A DNA stretch of 64,000 nt from Pseudonocardia thermophila (GCF_900142365.1 NZ_FRAP01000015.1:62001-126000), one strand, 5' to 3'; counted from the first letter of the stretch, positions 1-8,441 are shown. Numbers and translations: made by a program. The notes: generated from the letters alone by a model not told the origin.

Positions 1-264
1 CCGCACGGCCAGCAGCCGGTTGAGGTCACCGCCGGCGAAGAAGCTGGACTTCGCGGACGTCAGTATCACGCCGATCAGCTCGGACGCCTGCGCCTCGAGG
101 CGGTCGAGCGCGGCGTCCATCGCCCGGGCGAACGCGTCGTTGAGCGTGTTGACCTTGGCCGTGGGGTCGTCCAGCACGAGGCGGACCAGGCCGTCACCGA
201 GCTCTTCCCAGCGAACGGCCGGCGCCGGGGCGCGCGTGTCCGCCTGGTCCGCGGTGTGCGTCAT
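1..264 (-). CDS. FadB-like enoyl-CoA hydratase / 3-hydroxyacyl-CoA dehydrogenase, N-terminal fragment
   Basis: The first 88 codons of a gene that runs off the left edge. The translation begins MTHTADQADT, enters a crotonase fold with VRLVLDDP, and reaches ILTSAKSSFFAGGDL, the oxyanion-hole region typical of the hydratase half of FadB/FadJ fatty-acid oxidation proteins. The full protein would hydrate enoyl-CoA and oxidise the 3-hydroxyacyl-CoA product in beta-oxidation; the dehydrogenase half is outside the window. The ATG at 264 is preceded by GAGGAG, which decides the start. It is divergent from the acyl-CoA dehydrogenase at 412, and the two share the tandem operator at 338-376, so joint control is likely. 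A stand-alone enoyl-CoA hydratase cannot be excluded from this fragment. Confidence 0.8.
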   Translation of the reverse strand, partial: MTHTADQADTRAPAPAVRWEELGDGLVRLVLDDPTAKVNTLNDAFARAMDAALDRLEAQASELIGVILTSAKSSFFAGGDLNRLLAVR

Positions 265-337
265 CGGAAGGCTCTCCTCAAGGTGTGCGTCGACGAACGG
301 CGCCCGGCCTCGGGCGGCCTCTCGGCTACCGCCGCCG

Positions 338-376
338 CATACTACCGAGTATGATTTCTCCATACTACTGGGTATG
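338..376. promoter_or_regulatory. Tandem palindromic operator in a divergent beta-oxidation promoter
   Basis: Two near-identical 16-bp inverted repeats lie 23 bp apart: CATACTACCGAGTATG at 338-353 (perfect 6-bp arms) and CATACTACTGGGTATG at 361-376 (one arm mismatch). Both right half-sites form a TATGAT -10-like hexamer on the plus strand (350-355 and 373-378), and TAGTAT is formed on the minus strand, so a protein bound here would block promoters in both directions. The TetR gene at 1607 is the obvious candidate for the protein that binds it; this assignment is inference. Confidence 0.75.
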
Positions 377-411
377 ATGTCATCCTCGCCCATGCGATAG
401 GGATCCCTGCC

Positions 412-1569
412 ATGACTGCTTCGACCTCCTCCGCCGTCGACTACGACGCCGTGTTCGCCTACGCCCGGGACGTGCTGGCTCCGCTGGCGGAGAAGGGGCT
501 GCACGGCCGGGTCGACCCCGTGCTGACGCGTGCCCTCGGCGAGGGAGGCATCCTCCCCGCGCTGTATCCGGAGGGCGACCGAGCGCAGGCGAGCGCCCGC
601 ACGATCTGCGAGATCCGGGAGCGTGTCGCCTATCACTGCGTGGCCGCCGAGGTGGCCGTGGCGATGCAGGGCATCGGCGGCTACCCGATCCTGCAGTCCG
701 GGCAGGACCACCAGCGCGCCGAGTGGCTGCCGCGCGTGCGCACCGGTGAGGCCGTCGCGGCCTTCGCGCTCACCGAACCGGAGTGCGGGTCGGACGCGGC
801 AGCCGTGCAGCTGCGCGCCGAGCGGACCGGGCGCGGCTGGAAGCTGTACGGCAGGAAGAAGTGGATCAGCAACGCCCCTGGCGCGCACTTCTACACGACG
901 TTCGCCCGCACCGGGGACGAGCCGGGCAGCCGCGGCGTGACCGCCTTCCTGGTGCCCGCCGACCGTCCGGGCCTGACGGCCACCCCGCTCGAGCTGATCA
1001 ACCCGCACCCGATCGGGACGCTCGACTTCGACGGCGTCGAGGTCACCGAAGACGACGTGCTCGGCGAGGTGAACCGTGGCTTCCGGGTAGCGATGCAGAC
1101 GTTCGACCTGTTCCGGCCGAGCGTCGGCGCGGCGGCGATCGGCATGGCGCAGCGCGCGCTCGACATGACGGTCGAGCGCGTCACGACGCGCCGGATGTTC
1201 GGGGTACTGCTCGGCGAGAAGCAGGGGGCGGCCCACCAGCTCGCCGACGCCGCGACTGCGCTGGATGCGGCACGGCTGCTGGTCAGGCGGGCTGCCGACG
1301 CCTACGACTCGGCCGATCCTCGGGTGACGGCGCATTCGGCGATGGCCAAGCTGTACGCGACCGAGACGGCTCAGAAGGTGATCGACACCGCGGTGCAGCT
1401 GCACGGCGCTGCCGCGCTCGCCGCCACTCATCCGGTGGGGCAGCTCTACACCGAGATCCGCGCGACCCGTATCTATGAGGGTGCCTCCGAGGTGCAGCGG
1501 GATCTGATCGCTCGTGACCTGTTTCGCGACACCGCCTTGGGGCGCCGTTCCAGCCGGGCGGCTCGCTGA
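412..1569 (+). CDS. Acyl-CoA dehydrogenase
   Basis: A 385-residue FAD flavoenzyme of normal family length that introduces the trans-2 double bond into an acyl-CoA. ALTEPECGSDAAAV at about residues 120-135 is the acyl-CoA dehydrogenase signature, and IYEGASEVQRDLIAR near the C-terminus is the second signature; its YEG glutamate is at the position of the catalytic base in short- and medium-chain enzymes. The chain-length specificity cannot be read from the sequence. The tandem operator lies 36 bp upstream, and the TetR gene follows after 37 bp, probably in the same transcript. With the divergent FadB-like gene it forms a small beta-oxidation unit beside the ketone-oxidation genes to the right, which fits processing of their acid products. 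Confidence 0.92.
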   Translation: MTASTSSAVDYDAVFAYARDVLAPLAEKGLHGRVDPVLTRALGEGGILPALYPEGDRAQASARTICEIRERVAYHCVAAEVAVAMQGIGGYPILQSGQDHQRAEWLPRVRTGEAVAAFALTEPECGSDAAAVQLRAERTGRGWKLYGRKKWISNAPGAHFYTTFARTGDEPGSRGVTAFLVPADRPGLTATPLELINPHPIGTLDFDGVEVTEDDVLGEVNRGFRVAMQTFDLFRPSVGAAAIGMAQRALDMTVERVTTRRMFGVLLGEKQGAAHQLADAATALDAARLLVRRAADAYDSADPRVTAHSAMAKLYATETAQKVIDTAVQLHGAAALAATHPVGQLYTEIRATRIYEGASEVQRDLIARDLFRDTALGRRSSRAAR

Positions 1570-1606
1570 GCCGGCCGGCACCGACAGCGACACGCGGGAG
1601 GCCGTC

Positions 1607-2236
1607 ATGTCTGAGTCATCCGGACGCTCGATCCGCTCCGGTGAACGGGGACGGGAGGTGCTCGACGCCGCGGCAGCCGTCTTCGCCCGCAAGGGATACG
1701 CCCAGACGAGCCTGGATGACATCGCCGACGAGCTCGGGGCGACCAAGGGGCTGATCTACCACCACTACCGGAGCAAGGAGTCGCTCCTGCTGGACGTGCT
1801 GACGACCGGGGCGAAGACGCTCATCGACGGGGTGCGCCAGATCGCCCGGTCCGACGGCGACCCGCGGGCCCGCCTGCGCGCAATGGCCCGCGAGCACGTC
1901 CGGATCACCATGACGGACGTCGCCTACCAGCGGACGGCCTTCCGCAGCCTGCCGATGCACGTCTACCTCGCCCGGCGGTCGGTGGACGAGCGCTGGGGCA
2001 AGCTGCACGAGCTCCGCGCGGAGCACGAGGGCATGTTCCGCGACGTGATCGAGCAGGTGCTCAAGGAGGACGGGCGCACGCTGGACTCGGTGGACACCCG
2101 GACGCTCGCCCGGGGCATGCTCGGCGCCTTGAACTGGGTGAACGTGTGGTATCGAGAAGAACGCGACCAAGACGTCGACGGCATCGCCGACACCCTGGCC
2201 GAGTTCGTGGTCAACGGCGTCTCCCCACGCCCGTAG
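1607..2236 (+). CDS. TetR-family transcriptional regulator
   Basis: A 209-residue repressor. The N-terminal helix-turn-helix reads SLDDIADELGATKGLIYHHY, the usual TetR recognition-helix pattern at about residues 35-55, followed by an all-helical ligand domain that I cannot assign to a ligand. The ATG at 1607 is preceded by GGGAGG in the right place; an upstream in-frame extension into the dehydrogenase gene has no protein-like content. It sits downstream of the acyl-CoA dehydrogenase, and the palindromic operators at 338-376 are its likely target. The ligand is therefore probably an acyl-CoA or a related catabolite (inference). The 163 bases after it, up to 2399, hold no convincing gene. Confidence 0.9.
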   Translation: MSESSGRSIRSGERGREVLDAAAAVFARKGYAQTSLDDIADELGATKGLIYHHYRSKESLLLDVLTTGAKTLIDGVRQIARSDGDPRARLRAMAREHVRITMTDVAYQRTAFRSLPMHVYLARRSVDERWGKLHELRAEHEGMFRDVIEQVLKEDGRTLDSVDTRTLARGMLGALNWVNVWYREERDQDVDGIADTLAEFVVNGVSPRP

Positions 2237-2399
2237 GCATTCCCGGCCGCGTGCGGTCACATCCCGTCCTCCCGCGTCGCCGCACACCTCCGGCATCGAG
2301 ATGCCGAGCTCGACCTCCTTCTGCTCGGGTGCAGGCTCGAACATGTCGCCTCCGGTGACGCGTCGATCGCACGGGTCGCGGACGGATGCCGGGCGGGTG

Positions 2400-3293
2400 T
2401 CACCCGGTGAGGACACCGGCCACCTGCCGTGCGCTCCAGGCGAGCGCCGCCGCGGCGGACGCGGGAGCGGGGTTGAGCGTGACGAATCCGTGCACCTGGC
2501 CGGACCAGCACCGGTGGTCGACGTCGACGCCGCCAGCTCGCAGGTGCTCGGCCAGGGCCTGGCCCTCGTCTCGTAGGACGTCGAACTCGGCGGTGACGAC
2601 GACCGTGCGCGGCAGCGGGGGCACCGGATCCCAGCGCAGTGGGGTGGACCAGTAGGCGTCGCCGCCCGGGGCGTACAGCTGCCAGAACCAGCCCATCGTC
2701 GATGTCGGCAGGACGACTTGACAGTCCGGGTCGCGGTGGCTCGGGGCCGCGCGCTCCGGGTCGACCGCGGGGTAGAACGCCACGACGGCGTCCGCGCGGG
2801 CTGTGTCCGGTTGCCGGGCGACGGCCGCCAACGCCAGGTTCGCGCCCGCACTGTCACCGGCCAGCACGATCCGTCGCCCCGGACAGGCCCGTGCGATCGA
2901 CCGCCAGGCGGCGGTGACGTCGTCGATCGCGGCGGGATACGGGTGCTCCGGGGCAAGCCGGTAGTCGATCACCGCGACGTCTGCCGACCACGCGGCGGCG
3001 AGCCGGCGGGCGAACGGCAGCGACGCCGCCGCGGAGCCGAGGACCCACCCGCCGCCGTGCACCCACAGCACGACGGCGGGCGGGGCGGGATCGACCTCCA
3101 GCACGAGCATCGTCCGGTCCGTTCCCGCGACCTCGCGGACGAGCTCCCGCGCCGCGGACGGGCCGGGATCCTGACCGGGCCGCAGGACCCCGGAGACGGT
3201 CCGGGCCTCGGCCACACCCAGGGTTTCCAGCGGGGGAGCCGACGATGTGCCCTTGGCGGTGAGGATGGCCGCCACTTCGGGATCGATCCCCAC
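2400..3293 (-). CDS. Alpha/beta hydrolase, hormone-sensitive-lipase family esterase
   Basis: 297 residues. The oxyanion motif HGGGW at about residues 75-80 and the nucleophile elbow GDSAGAN at about 143-149 are diagnostic for the HSL (family IV) carboxylesterases. EFDVLRDEG supplies the acid, and GQVHGF near the end the histidine, so the triad is complete. The GTG start at 3293 lies 3 bases after the stop of the Baeyer-Villiger monooxygenase, so the two are surely co-transcribed and probably translationally coupled. The monooxygenase makes esters or lactones and this enzyme would hydrolyse them; that pairing is well known in alkanone and cyclic-ketone degradation. The substrate itself is inferred from context. 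Confidence 0.88.
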   Translation of the reverse strand: MGIDPEVAAILTAKGTSSAPPLETLGVAEARTVSGVLRPGQDPGPSAARELVREVAGTDRTMLVLEVDPAPPAVVLWVHGGGWVLGSAAASLPFARRLAAAWSADVAVIDYRLAPEHPYPAAIDDVTAAWRSIARACPGRRIVLAGDSAGANLALAAVARQPDTARADAVVAFYPAVDPERAAPSHRDPDCQVVLPTSTMGWFWQLYAPGGDAYWSTPLRWDPVPPLPRTVVVTAEFDVLRDEGQALAEHLRAGGVDVDHRCWSGQVHGFVTLNPAPASAAAALAWSARQVAGVLTG

Positions 3294-3296
3294 CGG

Positions 3297-4910
3297 TCAG
3301 CTCCTGACGAAACCCGAGTAGCCGGCGGCCGCGACTTCCTCGGTGCGCCGGGCGTACGCGGGGAAGCCACCCGCGTACGGCATGAACACCCGCGGCTTGC
3401 CGGGCACGTTGGCGCCGATGTACCAGGACTTGGCCTTGAAGAACATCGTTCCCTCGGCGAGCTCGTTGGCGTGCTTGACCCAGGCGTCGGCCGCAGCCGC
3501 CTCGGCCTCGATCCGGGTGAAGCCGCGGTCGCGCTGGTCGTTGAGCAGTTCGGTGAGCCACTCGACCTGCTGCTCGCCCGTGGTCACCACGTTGGCCAGC
3601 ACGGACGGCGAGCCGGGCCCGGCGAGGTAGAAGAAGTTCGGGAAGCCGTGCACCGCGATGCCCAGGTGGTTGACCGGGCCGCCTCGCCAGGCGTCGCGGA
3701 GCAGCTCGCCGTTGGCGCCCTTGATGTCCAGCCGGGTGAGCACGCCCGTCATGGCATCGAACCCGGTGGCCAGCACGATGTCGTCGACCTCGAGCAGTCG
3801 CCGGTCGGTGCGGATGCCACGGGCCTCGAATCCGGTGATCGACTCGGTGCCGAGCAGGTCGACCAGCTCGACGTTGTCCCGGTTGAACGTCTCGTAGTAG
3901 TTGGTGCCGACGCAGATCCGCCGCGCGCCGACGGGGTAGCCGGTGGGCATCAGCTTCCGGGCCACCTCGGGGTCGCGGACGATCTCCCGGATCTTGCCGT
4001 GGATGAACGCGGCGAGAGTTGCGTTGGCTTCCTCCGATGTCTTCAGGTCGGTGAACGCTGAGGTGATGTTCGTGCCGCCCAGGTCCCAGAACCGCTGGTA
4101 GCGGGCGTTGCGCTCCTCCTCGGAGACGTCGAACGCGGACTGCGTCGGCAGCTCCTTGAGGTATGCGGAGCTCATCGTGCGAACTGTTGCGCGACGCTCT
4201 CGGTATGTGGCCTTGACCGCGCGGTCCTCTGCCTCGGTGATGGGCCGGTTGCGGGCGGGGACGACGAAGTTGGGGGTGCGTTGCAGCACGTACAACCGCT
4301 CGGCCTGCTCGGCGATGATCGGGATGGCCTGCACGCCCGACGAGCCGGTGCCGATCACCGCCACGCGGTGGCCGTGGAGATCGACTTCCTCACGCGGCCA
4401 CTCCGCAGTGTGCAGGATCCGCCCGGCGAAGGCGTCCATCCCGGGGAACTGCGGCTTGATGGGAGAGGTCAGCGGGCCGGTGGCCATCACGACGTAGCGC
4501 ACCCGGATCGGGTCGCGCTCGGAGAACGTCACCCGCCAGCTCCGAGAGGTCTCGTCCCAGTCCATGCCGGTGACCGTGGTGCTGAACGAGATGAGGCGGC
4601 GTAGGTCGAGCCGGTTGGCGACGAAGCCGAGGTACCGCCGGATCTCGTCGGCGTCCGAGAACCGCTCGCTCCAGGTCCACTCCTGCTCCACCTCGGGGCT
4701 CATGGACAGGCTGTAGTCGTGGCTCTCCACGTCGCACCGGGCGCCGGGGTAGCGGTTGTTGTACCAGGCACCACCCACGTCGCCGTTGGTCTCGACACCC
4801 ATCACGTGGTGCCCGGCGTTGCGGAAGTGATACAGGGCAGCGAGCCCGGAGAACCCGGCGCCGACGACGAGGACCTCGGCGTCGACCGTAGAATTGCGGG
4901 CGGTTGTCAC
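3297..4910 (-). CDS. Baeyer-Villiger-type flavin monooxygenase
   Basis: A 537-residue FAD/NADPH enzyme that inserts oxygen next to a ketone carbonyl. It has two Rossmann fingerprints, GAGFSG near residue 16 and GTGSSG near residue 190, and between them FAGRILHTAEWP, an exact match to the Baeyer-Villiger fingerprint FxGxxxHxxxWP that separates these enzymes from other flavin monooxygenases. GAWYNNRYPGARCD is also typical. The start is a GTG at 4910 preceded by GAAAGG. Longer in-frame starts would run into the upstream dehydrogenase gene, which ends 13 bases away at 4924. It is the middle gene of an adh-BVMO-esterase operon. The ketone substrate cannot be read from the sequence. Confidence 0.93.
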   Translation of the reverse strand: MTTARNSTVDAEVLVVGAGFSGLAALYHFRNAGHHVMGVETNGDVGGAWYNNRYPGARCDVESHDYSLSMSPEVEQEWTWSERFSDADEIRRYLGFVANRLDLRRLISFSTTVTGMDWDETSRSWRVTFSERDPIRVRYVVMATGPLTSPIKPQFPGMDAFAGRILHTAEWPREEVDLHGHRVAVIGTGSSGVQAIPIIAEQAERLYVLQRTPNFVVPARNRPITEAEDRAVKATYRERRATVRTMSSAYLKELPTQSAFDVSEEERNARYQRFWDLGGTNITSAFTDLKTSEEANATLAAFIHGKIREIVRDPEVARKLMPTGYPVGARRICVGTNYYETFNRDNVELVDLLGTESITGFEARGIRTDRRLLEVDDIVLATGFDAMTGVLTRLDIKGANGELLRDAWRGGPVNHLGIAVHGFPNFFYLAGPGSPSVLANVVTTGEQQVEWLTELLNDQRDRGFTRIEAEAAAADAWVKHANELAEGTMFFKAKSWYIGANVPGKPRVFMPYAGGFPAYARRTEEVAAAGYSGFVRS

Positions 4911-4923
4911 TTCGTGGTGCCTT

Positions 4924-6006
4924 TCAATCGAAAGTGATAACTGTCCGCGCGTACGACGCGCGGTCCATGACGTCGAAGGCCGCATTGACCTCGTCGAGCG
5001 GGACGGTGTGCGACACGAGCGCGTCGAGGTCGAGGCGGCCTTCGACGCACAGCCGCTCGTAGTTGGCCACGTCGCGAGCGAACTGGCCGCCACCCATCTT
5101 CGATCCCTGGACGCGGCGCTCGCTCATCATCAACGGCTCGAGCGGCAGAGTGACGTCGGCGCCCATCCGGGCCATTCCGACCGAGGTCAGGGTGCCGCGC
5201 ACCCCCAGCATGGCGAATCCGCCGCGCACGGTGGCCGGACTGCCGACAGCTTCGATCACGTGGTCCGCGCCGCCACCGGTCAGCTCGACGACTTCGGCGG
5301 CCGCGTCGTCGCCCGCGAGGACCCCGTGAGTGGCTCCGAACCGGCTGGCGATGGACAGCTTGGCGGGGTCGACGTCCACCGCGACGATCGGTGACGCGCC
5401 ACTGAGCCGCGCGGCTGCGACAGCGCTGAGGCCCACACCGCCGCAGCCCACGACGACGACCGATTCCCCGGCTCGCACACGCGCGGTGTTGATGACCGCT
5501 CCCATGCCGGTGACGACCGCGCAGCCGAGCAGGCAAGCGGTCGCGAACGACAGCCGGTCGCCGATGCGGGCGACCCCGCTGGAGTGGACGAGCACCTGCT
5601 CGGCGAATCCGCCCACCCCCACGTATGCCTGAACCGGCCGGCCCTCGAGGGAGAGCCGCGGAGGCAGGTCGCGAGGCCGGGAGCGCGGCTTGTTCCGGCA
5701 GTGCTGGGGATGCCCTCCGACGCACCAGCGGCACGATCCGCAGAACATCGTTCCGGTCACCACGACTCGGTCGCCTGGACGCACGCCGGTGACACCCCGG
5801 CCGACCTCGAGGACCTCTCCGGCGACCTCGTGGCCGAGCACGACCGGGAGCCCGGGCTGCTGTCCGCCGCGTGCCGCGGTCAGGTCGGAGTGGCACACCC
5901 CGGACGCCCGCACCTCGACGAGAACCTCGTCGTCGAGCGGCTTGTCGATGTCCAGCTCGGTGACCCGGAGTGGTTCTCCGTAGCCGGCGAGGATCGCTGC
6001 TCGCAT
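4924..6006 (-). CDS. Zinc-dependent medium-chain alcohol dehydrogenase
   Basis: A 360-residue NAD(P)-dependent MDR-family enzyme. Catalytic zinc ligands are in SGVCHSD (Cys about 37) and GHEVAGEV (His-Glu about 60); the structural zinc site is CGSCRWCVGGHPQHC, four cysteines as in classical alcohol dehydrogenases. GCGGVG is the nucleotide-binding loop, followed by an acidic residue (VDVD), which suggests NAD rather than NADP. It is the first gene of the leftward operon and would oxidise a secondary alcohol to the ketone, or the hydroxy product of ester cleavage to an aldehyde. The palindrome at 6041-6061 in the divergent promoter is a candidate operator. Confidence 0.92.
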   Translation of the reverse strand: MRAAILAGYGEPLRVTELDIDKPLDDEVLVEVRASGVCHSDLTAARGGQQPGLPVVLGHEVAGEVLEVGRGVTGVRPGDRVVVTGTMFCGSCRWCVGGHPQHCRNKPRSRPRDLPPRLSLEGRPVQAYVGVGGFAEQVLVHSSGVARIGDRLSFATACLLGCAVVTGMGAVINTARVRAGESVVVVGCGGVGLSAVAAARLSGASPIVAVDVDPAKLSIASRFGATHGVLAGDDAAAEVVELTGGGADHVIEAVGSPATVRGGFAMLGVRGTLTSVGMARMGADVTLPLEPLMMSERRVQGSKMGGGQFARDVANYERLCVEGRLDLDALVSHTVPLDEVNAAFDVMDRASYARTVITFD

Positions 6007-6040
6007 CGTCGTCTCCCGACTCGCAACTCATTCGTTCGAG

Positions 6041-6061
6041 ACCATACAACCTATTTATGGT
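6041..6061. promoter_or_regulatory. AT-rich divergent promoter with 21-bp inverted repeat
   Basis: The 91 bases between the alcohol and aldehyde dehydrogenase genes contain the most AT-rich run nearby (6041-6070). ACCATA at 6041-6046 is the perfect reverse complement of TATGGT at 6056-6061, with a 9-bp spacer. It sits where promoters for both operons must lie, so it is a likely regulator site. The FadR-type regulator encoded at 8483 is a candidate binder, without direct evidence. Confidence 0.6.
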
Positions 6062-6097
6062 ATTAAAAAGAGGTTGGGTCGAGGTTGAGGAGAGCTG

Positions 6098-7561
6098 GTG
6101 CCACCTGTTCGCGATCAGCGCCAAGACAAGGTCTTCATCGGGGGCCGCTGGACGGAGTCGGATGGAGGTGCGCTCGTCGACGTCCTGTTTCCCGGCGACG
6201 GCACACCCATCGGGCAGGCCCGCCTGGGCAGCACCGCCGACATCGACCGGGCGGTGAAGGCCGCCGCGGCCAGCTTCGCGTCGGGTGTGTGGCGCGACAC
6301 TCCTCCCGCGCAACGCCGGGCCGTGCTGGATCGCGCCGCGGACATCCTCGAGGCAAAGATCGAGCTCCTGGCCGACGTCATGACGAGCGAACTGGGATGC
6401 CCCCACTGGTTCGCGACCGGGTACCACATCCCGTCGCCGTTGCGGAACCTGCGCTACTACGCCGAGCTGGCTGAGACGTATCGGTACGAGGAGGTCCGCA
6501 GCGACGGCAAGAACCGGTCGCTGGTGATCCAGGAGCCGGTCGGTGTCGTGGCCGGGATCACCCCGTGGAACGCGCCGCTGGGCACGCCGATCCTCAAGGC
6601 CGCGCCGGCGCTGGCCGCGGGCTGCTCGGTGGTGCTCAAGCCCGCGCCGGAGACCCCCTTCCTGGCCGGCCACCTGGCCGATGCGCTGGCCGAGGCGGGC
6701 CTGCCGGAGGGCGTGCTGAGCGTCGTGCCCGGCGATCGCGAAGTCGGCGCGCACCTGGTGGCGCATCCGCTGGTCGACAAGGTGGGGTTCACCGGCAGCA
6801 CGGCGGCCGGCCGCGCGATCATGGCGGCGTGCGCGCAGCGGATCGCCCGGCCGACGCTCGAGCTGGGCGGCAAGTCGGCTGCGGTCGTTCTCGACGACGC
6901 CGACACCGAGCAGTTCCTGCGCGGCTACGTTCCGGCCGCGACAATGCTGTCCGGACAGGCCTGCATCGCCCCGACCCGGGTGCTGGTGTCCCGCAGGCGC
7001 GCCGACGAGATCATCGACGCGCTCACCGAGGCATTCGCCGCGCTGCGCGTCGGCGACCCGTTCGATCCGGAAACCCAGGTCGGACCGCTGATCAGCGAAC
7101 GGCAGCGCGACCGGGTGCTCGGCTACTACCGCAAGGGCGTCGAGGAAGGCGCCAAGGCCGCCACCGGCGGCGGTGTCCCGCAGGGCGATCAGTACGCCCG
7201 CGGCTGGTACGTCGAGCCGACCGTGTTCGTCGACGTCACCTCCGACATGGCGATCGCGCAGGAGGAGATCTTCGGCCCGGCGATCGTGGTGCTGGTCTAC
7301 GAGGACGAGGACGACGCGGTCCGCATCGCCAACGACTCGATCTACGGCTTGTCGGGATCGGTGTGGTCGGCCGACCAGGAGCACGCTCTCGCCCTCGCGC
7401 GCCGTATCCGCACCGGCATGGTCAGCATCAACGGCTTCGGGCAGGCGAAGGGTTCGCCGTTCGGCGGGTTCAAGCAGTCGGGCATCGGCCGGGAGATGGG
7501 CCCGGAGGGCATGACGGCCTACCTGGAGACGAAGTCCGTCGGGATCGGCCCGGACGCATGA
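6098..7561 (+). CDS. NAD(P)-dependent aldehyde dehydrogenase
   Basis: 487 residues, the standard ALDH-superfamily length. GITPWNAPL and FTGSTAAGR (about 223-231) line the cofactor site, LELGGKSA carries the general-base glutamate, and the catalytic cysteine is in SGQACIAPTRVLV (about residue 288). KQSGIGREMGPEG closes the fold as usual. The start is a GTG at 6098 with GAGGAGAG only 3 bases upstream, a short but usable spacing; no upstream alternative looks coding. It overlaps the histidine phosphatase by ATGA. It faces the alcohol dehydrogenase across a shared promoter and would oxidise the aldehyde to the carboxylic acid, completing a ketone-to-acid route. Confidence 0.93.
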   Translation: MPPVRDQRQDKVFIGGRWTESDGGALVDVLFPGDGTPIGQARLGSTADIDRAVKAAAASFASGVWRDTPPAQRRAVLDRAADILEAKIELLADVMTSELGCPHWFATGYHIPSPLRNLRYYAELAETYRYEEVRSDGKNRSLVIQEPVGVVAGITPWNAPLGTPILKAAPALAAGCSVVLKPAPETPFLAGHLADALAEAGLPEGVLSVVPGDREVGAHLVAHPLVDKVGFTGSTAAGRAIMAACAQRIARPTLELGGKSAAVVLDDADTEQFLRGYVPAATMLSGQACIAPTRVLVSRRRADEIIDALTEAFAALRVGDPFDPETQVGPLISERQRDRVLGYYRKGVEEGAKAATGGGVPQGDQYARGWYVEPTVFVDVTSDMAIAQEEIFGPAIVVLVYEDEDDAVRIANDSIYGLSGSVWSADQEHALALARRIRTGMVSINGFGQAKGSPFGGFKQSGIGREMGPEGMTAYLETKSVGIGPDA

Positions 7562-8256
7562 CCGGCACGTTCTACCTCGTCCGGCACGGCGAGACGAGCT
7601 CGAACCTGATCGGTGCCCTCGACACCGCCGCGCCCGGCCCGGGACTCACCGAGCGCGGCCGGGAGCAGGCCAGGTCGCTGGTCGCCCACTTCCGTGACAT
7701 CCCCATCGCGTCGATCCACGTCAGCAATCTCACCCGCACGCACCAGACGGCCGCGCCGCTGGCCGCCGATCGGGGCCTGGAACCGATCGAGCACGCCGGG
7801 TTGCGCGAAGTGGGTGTCGGAGAGCTCGAAGGGCGCAGCGATCACGCGTCGGTGGCCACCTATCACGCACTGTACCGGCGGTGGCTAAGCGGTGAGATCG
7901 ACGATCGCCTACCCGGCGGCGAGTCCGCACGGGAGGCGCTCGAGCGCACCGACGCCGTGTTGTGCTCGCTGGACCTGTCGCACGGGCCTGCGGTGGTGTT
8001 CAGCCACGGGTCGACGATCCGCCTGTGGGTGGCCATGCGGTGCGTGAACGTGGAGCCGTCGGTCGGCGCTCGGTTCATCGAGAACACCGCGGTGGTGAAG
8101 ATCGCCGGCGGGCGCGGTACCTGGCGCTTGGAGTCGTGGGACCAGCGTACCGACCCGGCCCGCGACGCGCCGCCGGCAGGATCACCCGCCCCTGCCCCGA
8201 GTGATCGAGTCGCGGCAGCCGATGCGTCGCCATCAGGCCACGACGTCGTGGCCTGA
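7558..8256 (+). CDS. Histidine phosphatase (phosphoglycerate mutase-like) family protein
   Basis: 232 residues. LVRHGETSSN at residues 7-16 carries the phospho-histidine and SHGSTIRLW near 148 the second catalytic histidine, so the active site is intact. The family covers phosphatases and mutases with very different substrates and nothing here fixes which. The ATG overlaps the aldehyde dehydrogenase stop (ATGA), so the pair is translationally coupled, unusual company for this family. The last 30 or so residues (PPAGSPAPAP...) are low-complexity. The final codons and TGA stop lie inside the 42-bp perfect palindrome at 8224-8265, so the C-terminal residues may be a by-product of that element. 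Confidence 0.85.
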   Translation: MTGTFYLVRHGETSSNLIGALDTAAPGPGLTERGREQARSLVAHFRDIPIASIHVSNLTRTHQTAAPLAADRGLEPIEHAGLREVGVGELEGRSDHASVATYHALYRRWLSGEIDDRLPGGESAREALERTDAVLCSLDLSHGPAVVFSHGSTIRLWVAMRCVNVEPSVGARFIENTAVVKIAGGRGTWRLESWDQRTDPARDAPPAGSPAPAPSDRVAAADASPSGHDVVA

Positions 8257-8265
8257 TGGCGACGC
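8224..8265. terminator. 42-bp perfect palindrome, probable terminator
   Basis: Every base from 8224 to 8265 pairs around a centre at 8244/8245 (central CGACGTCG). This gives a very stable 19-20-bp hairpin that includes the stop codon at 8254-8256. No T-run follows, as is common for actinobacterial intrinsic terminators. It ends the aldehyde dehydrogenase operon. Confidence 0.65.
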
Positions 8266-8423
8266 GGCGATCGGACCCGGCGGCCGGTTCCAGTCACCTG
8301 GTCGAGGACGTGACCAGCGGTACCGTCAGTGCCCGGCGTGCTTCTGGGCGATGTCGCGGCAAGGGGCCACGCGTCAGGTCGGCACGCGAGGTGAGCTCAC
8401 CACTACCGAGCGCGGTGCCTCCG

Positions 8424-8441
8424 TTACGGCAAACACCGTAT
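8424..8441. promoter_or_regulatory. Promoter region and inverted repeat upstream of a FadR-type regulator
   Basis: TACGG at 8425-8429 and CCGTA at 8436-8440 form an inverted repeat with a 6-base spacer, followed at once by the AT-rich TATTAAT (8441-8447), a plausible -10. The regulator starts at 8483 with GGGAG at 8473-8477. Autoregulation through this repeat is likely but unproven. The rest of 8266-8423 shows no gene. Confidence 0.4.

Noticed and set aside
2237..2399. Short minus-strand frame beginning MFEPAPEQKEVELGISMPE in the gap after the TetR gene
   Set aside because: It looks peptide-like at first, but it runs into the antisense of the TetR gene with no stop, has no clear ribosome site and matches no family I know.
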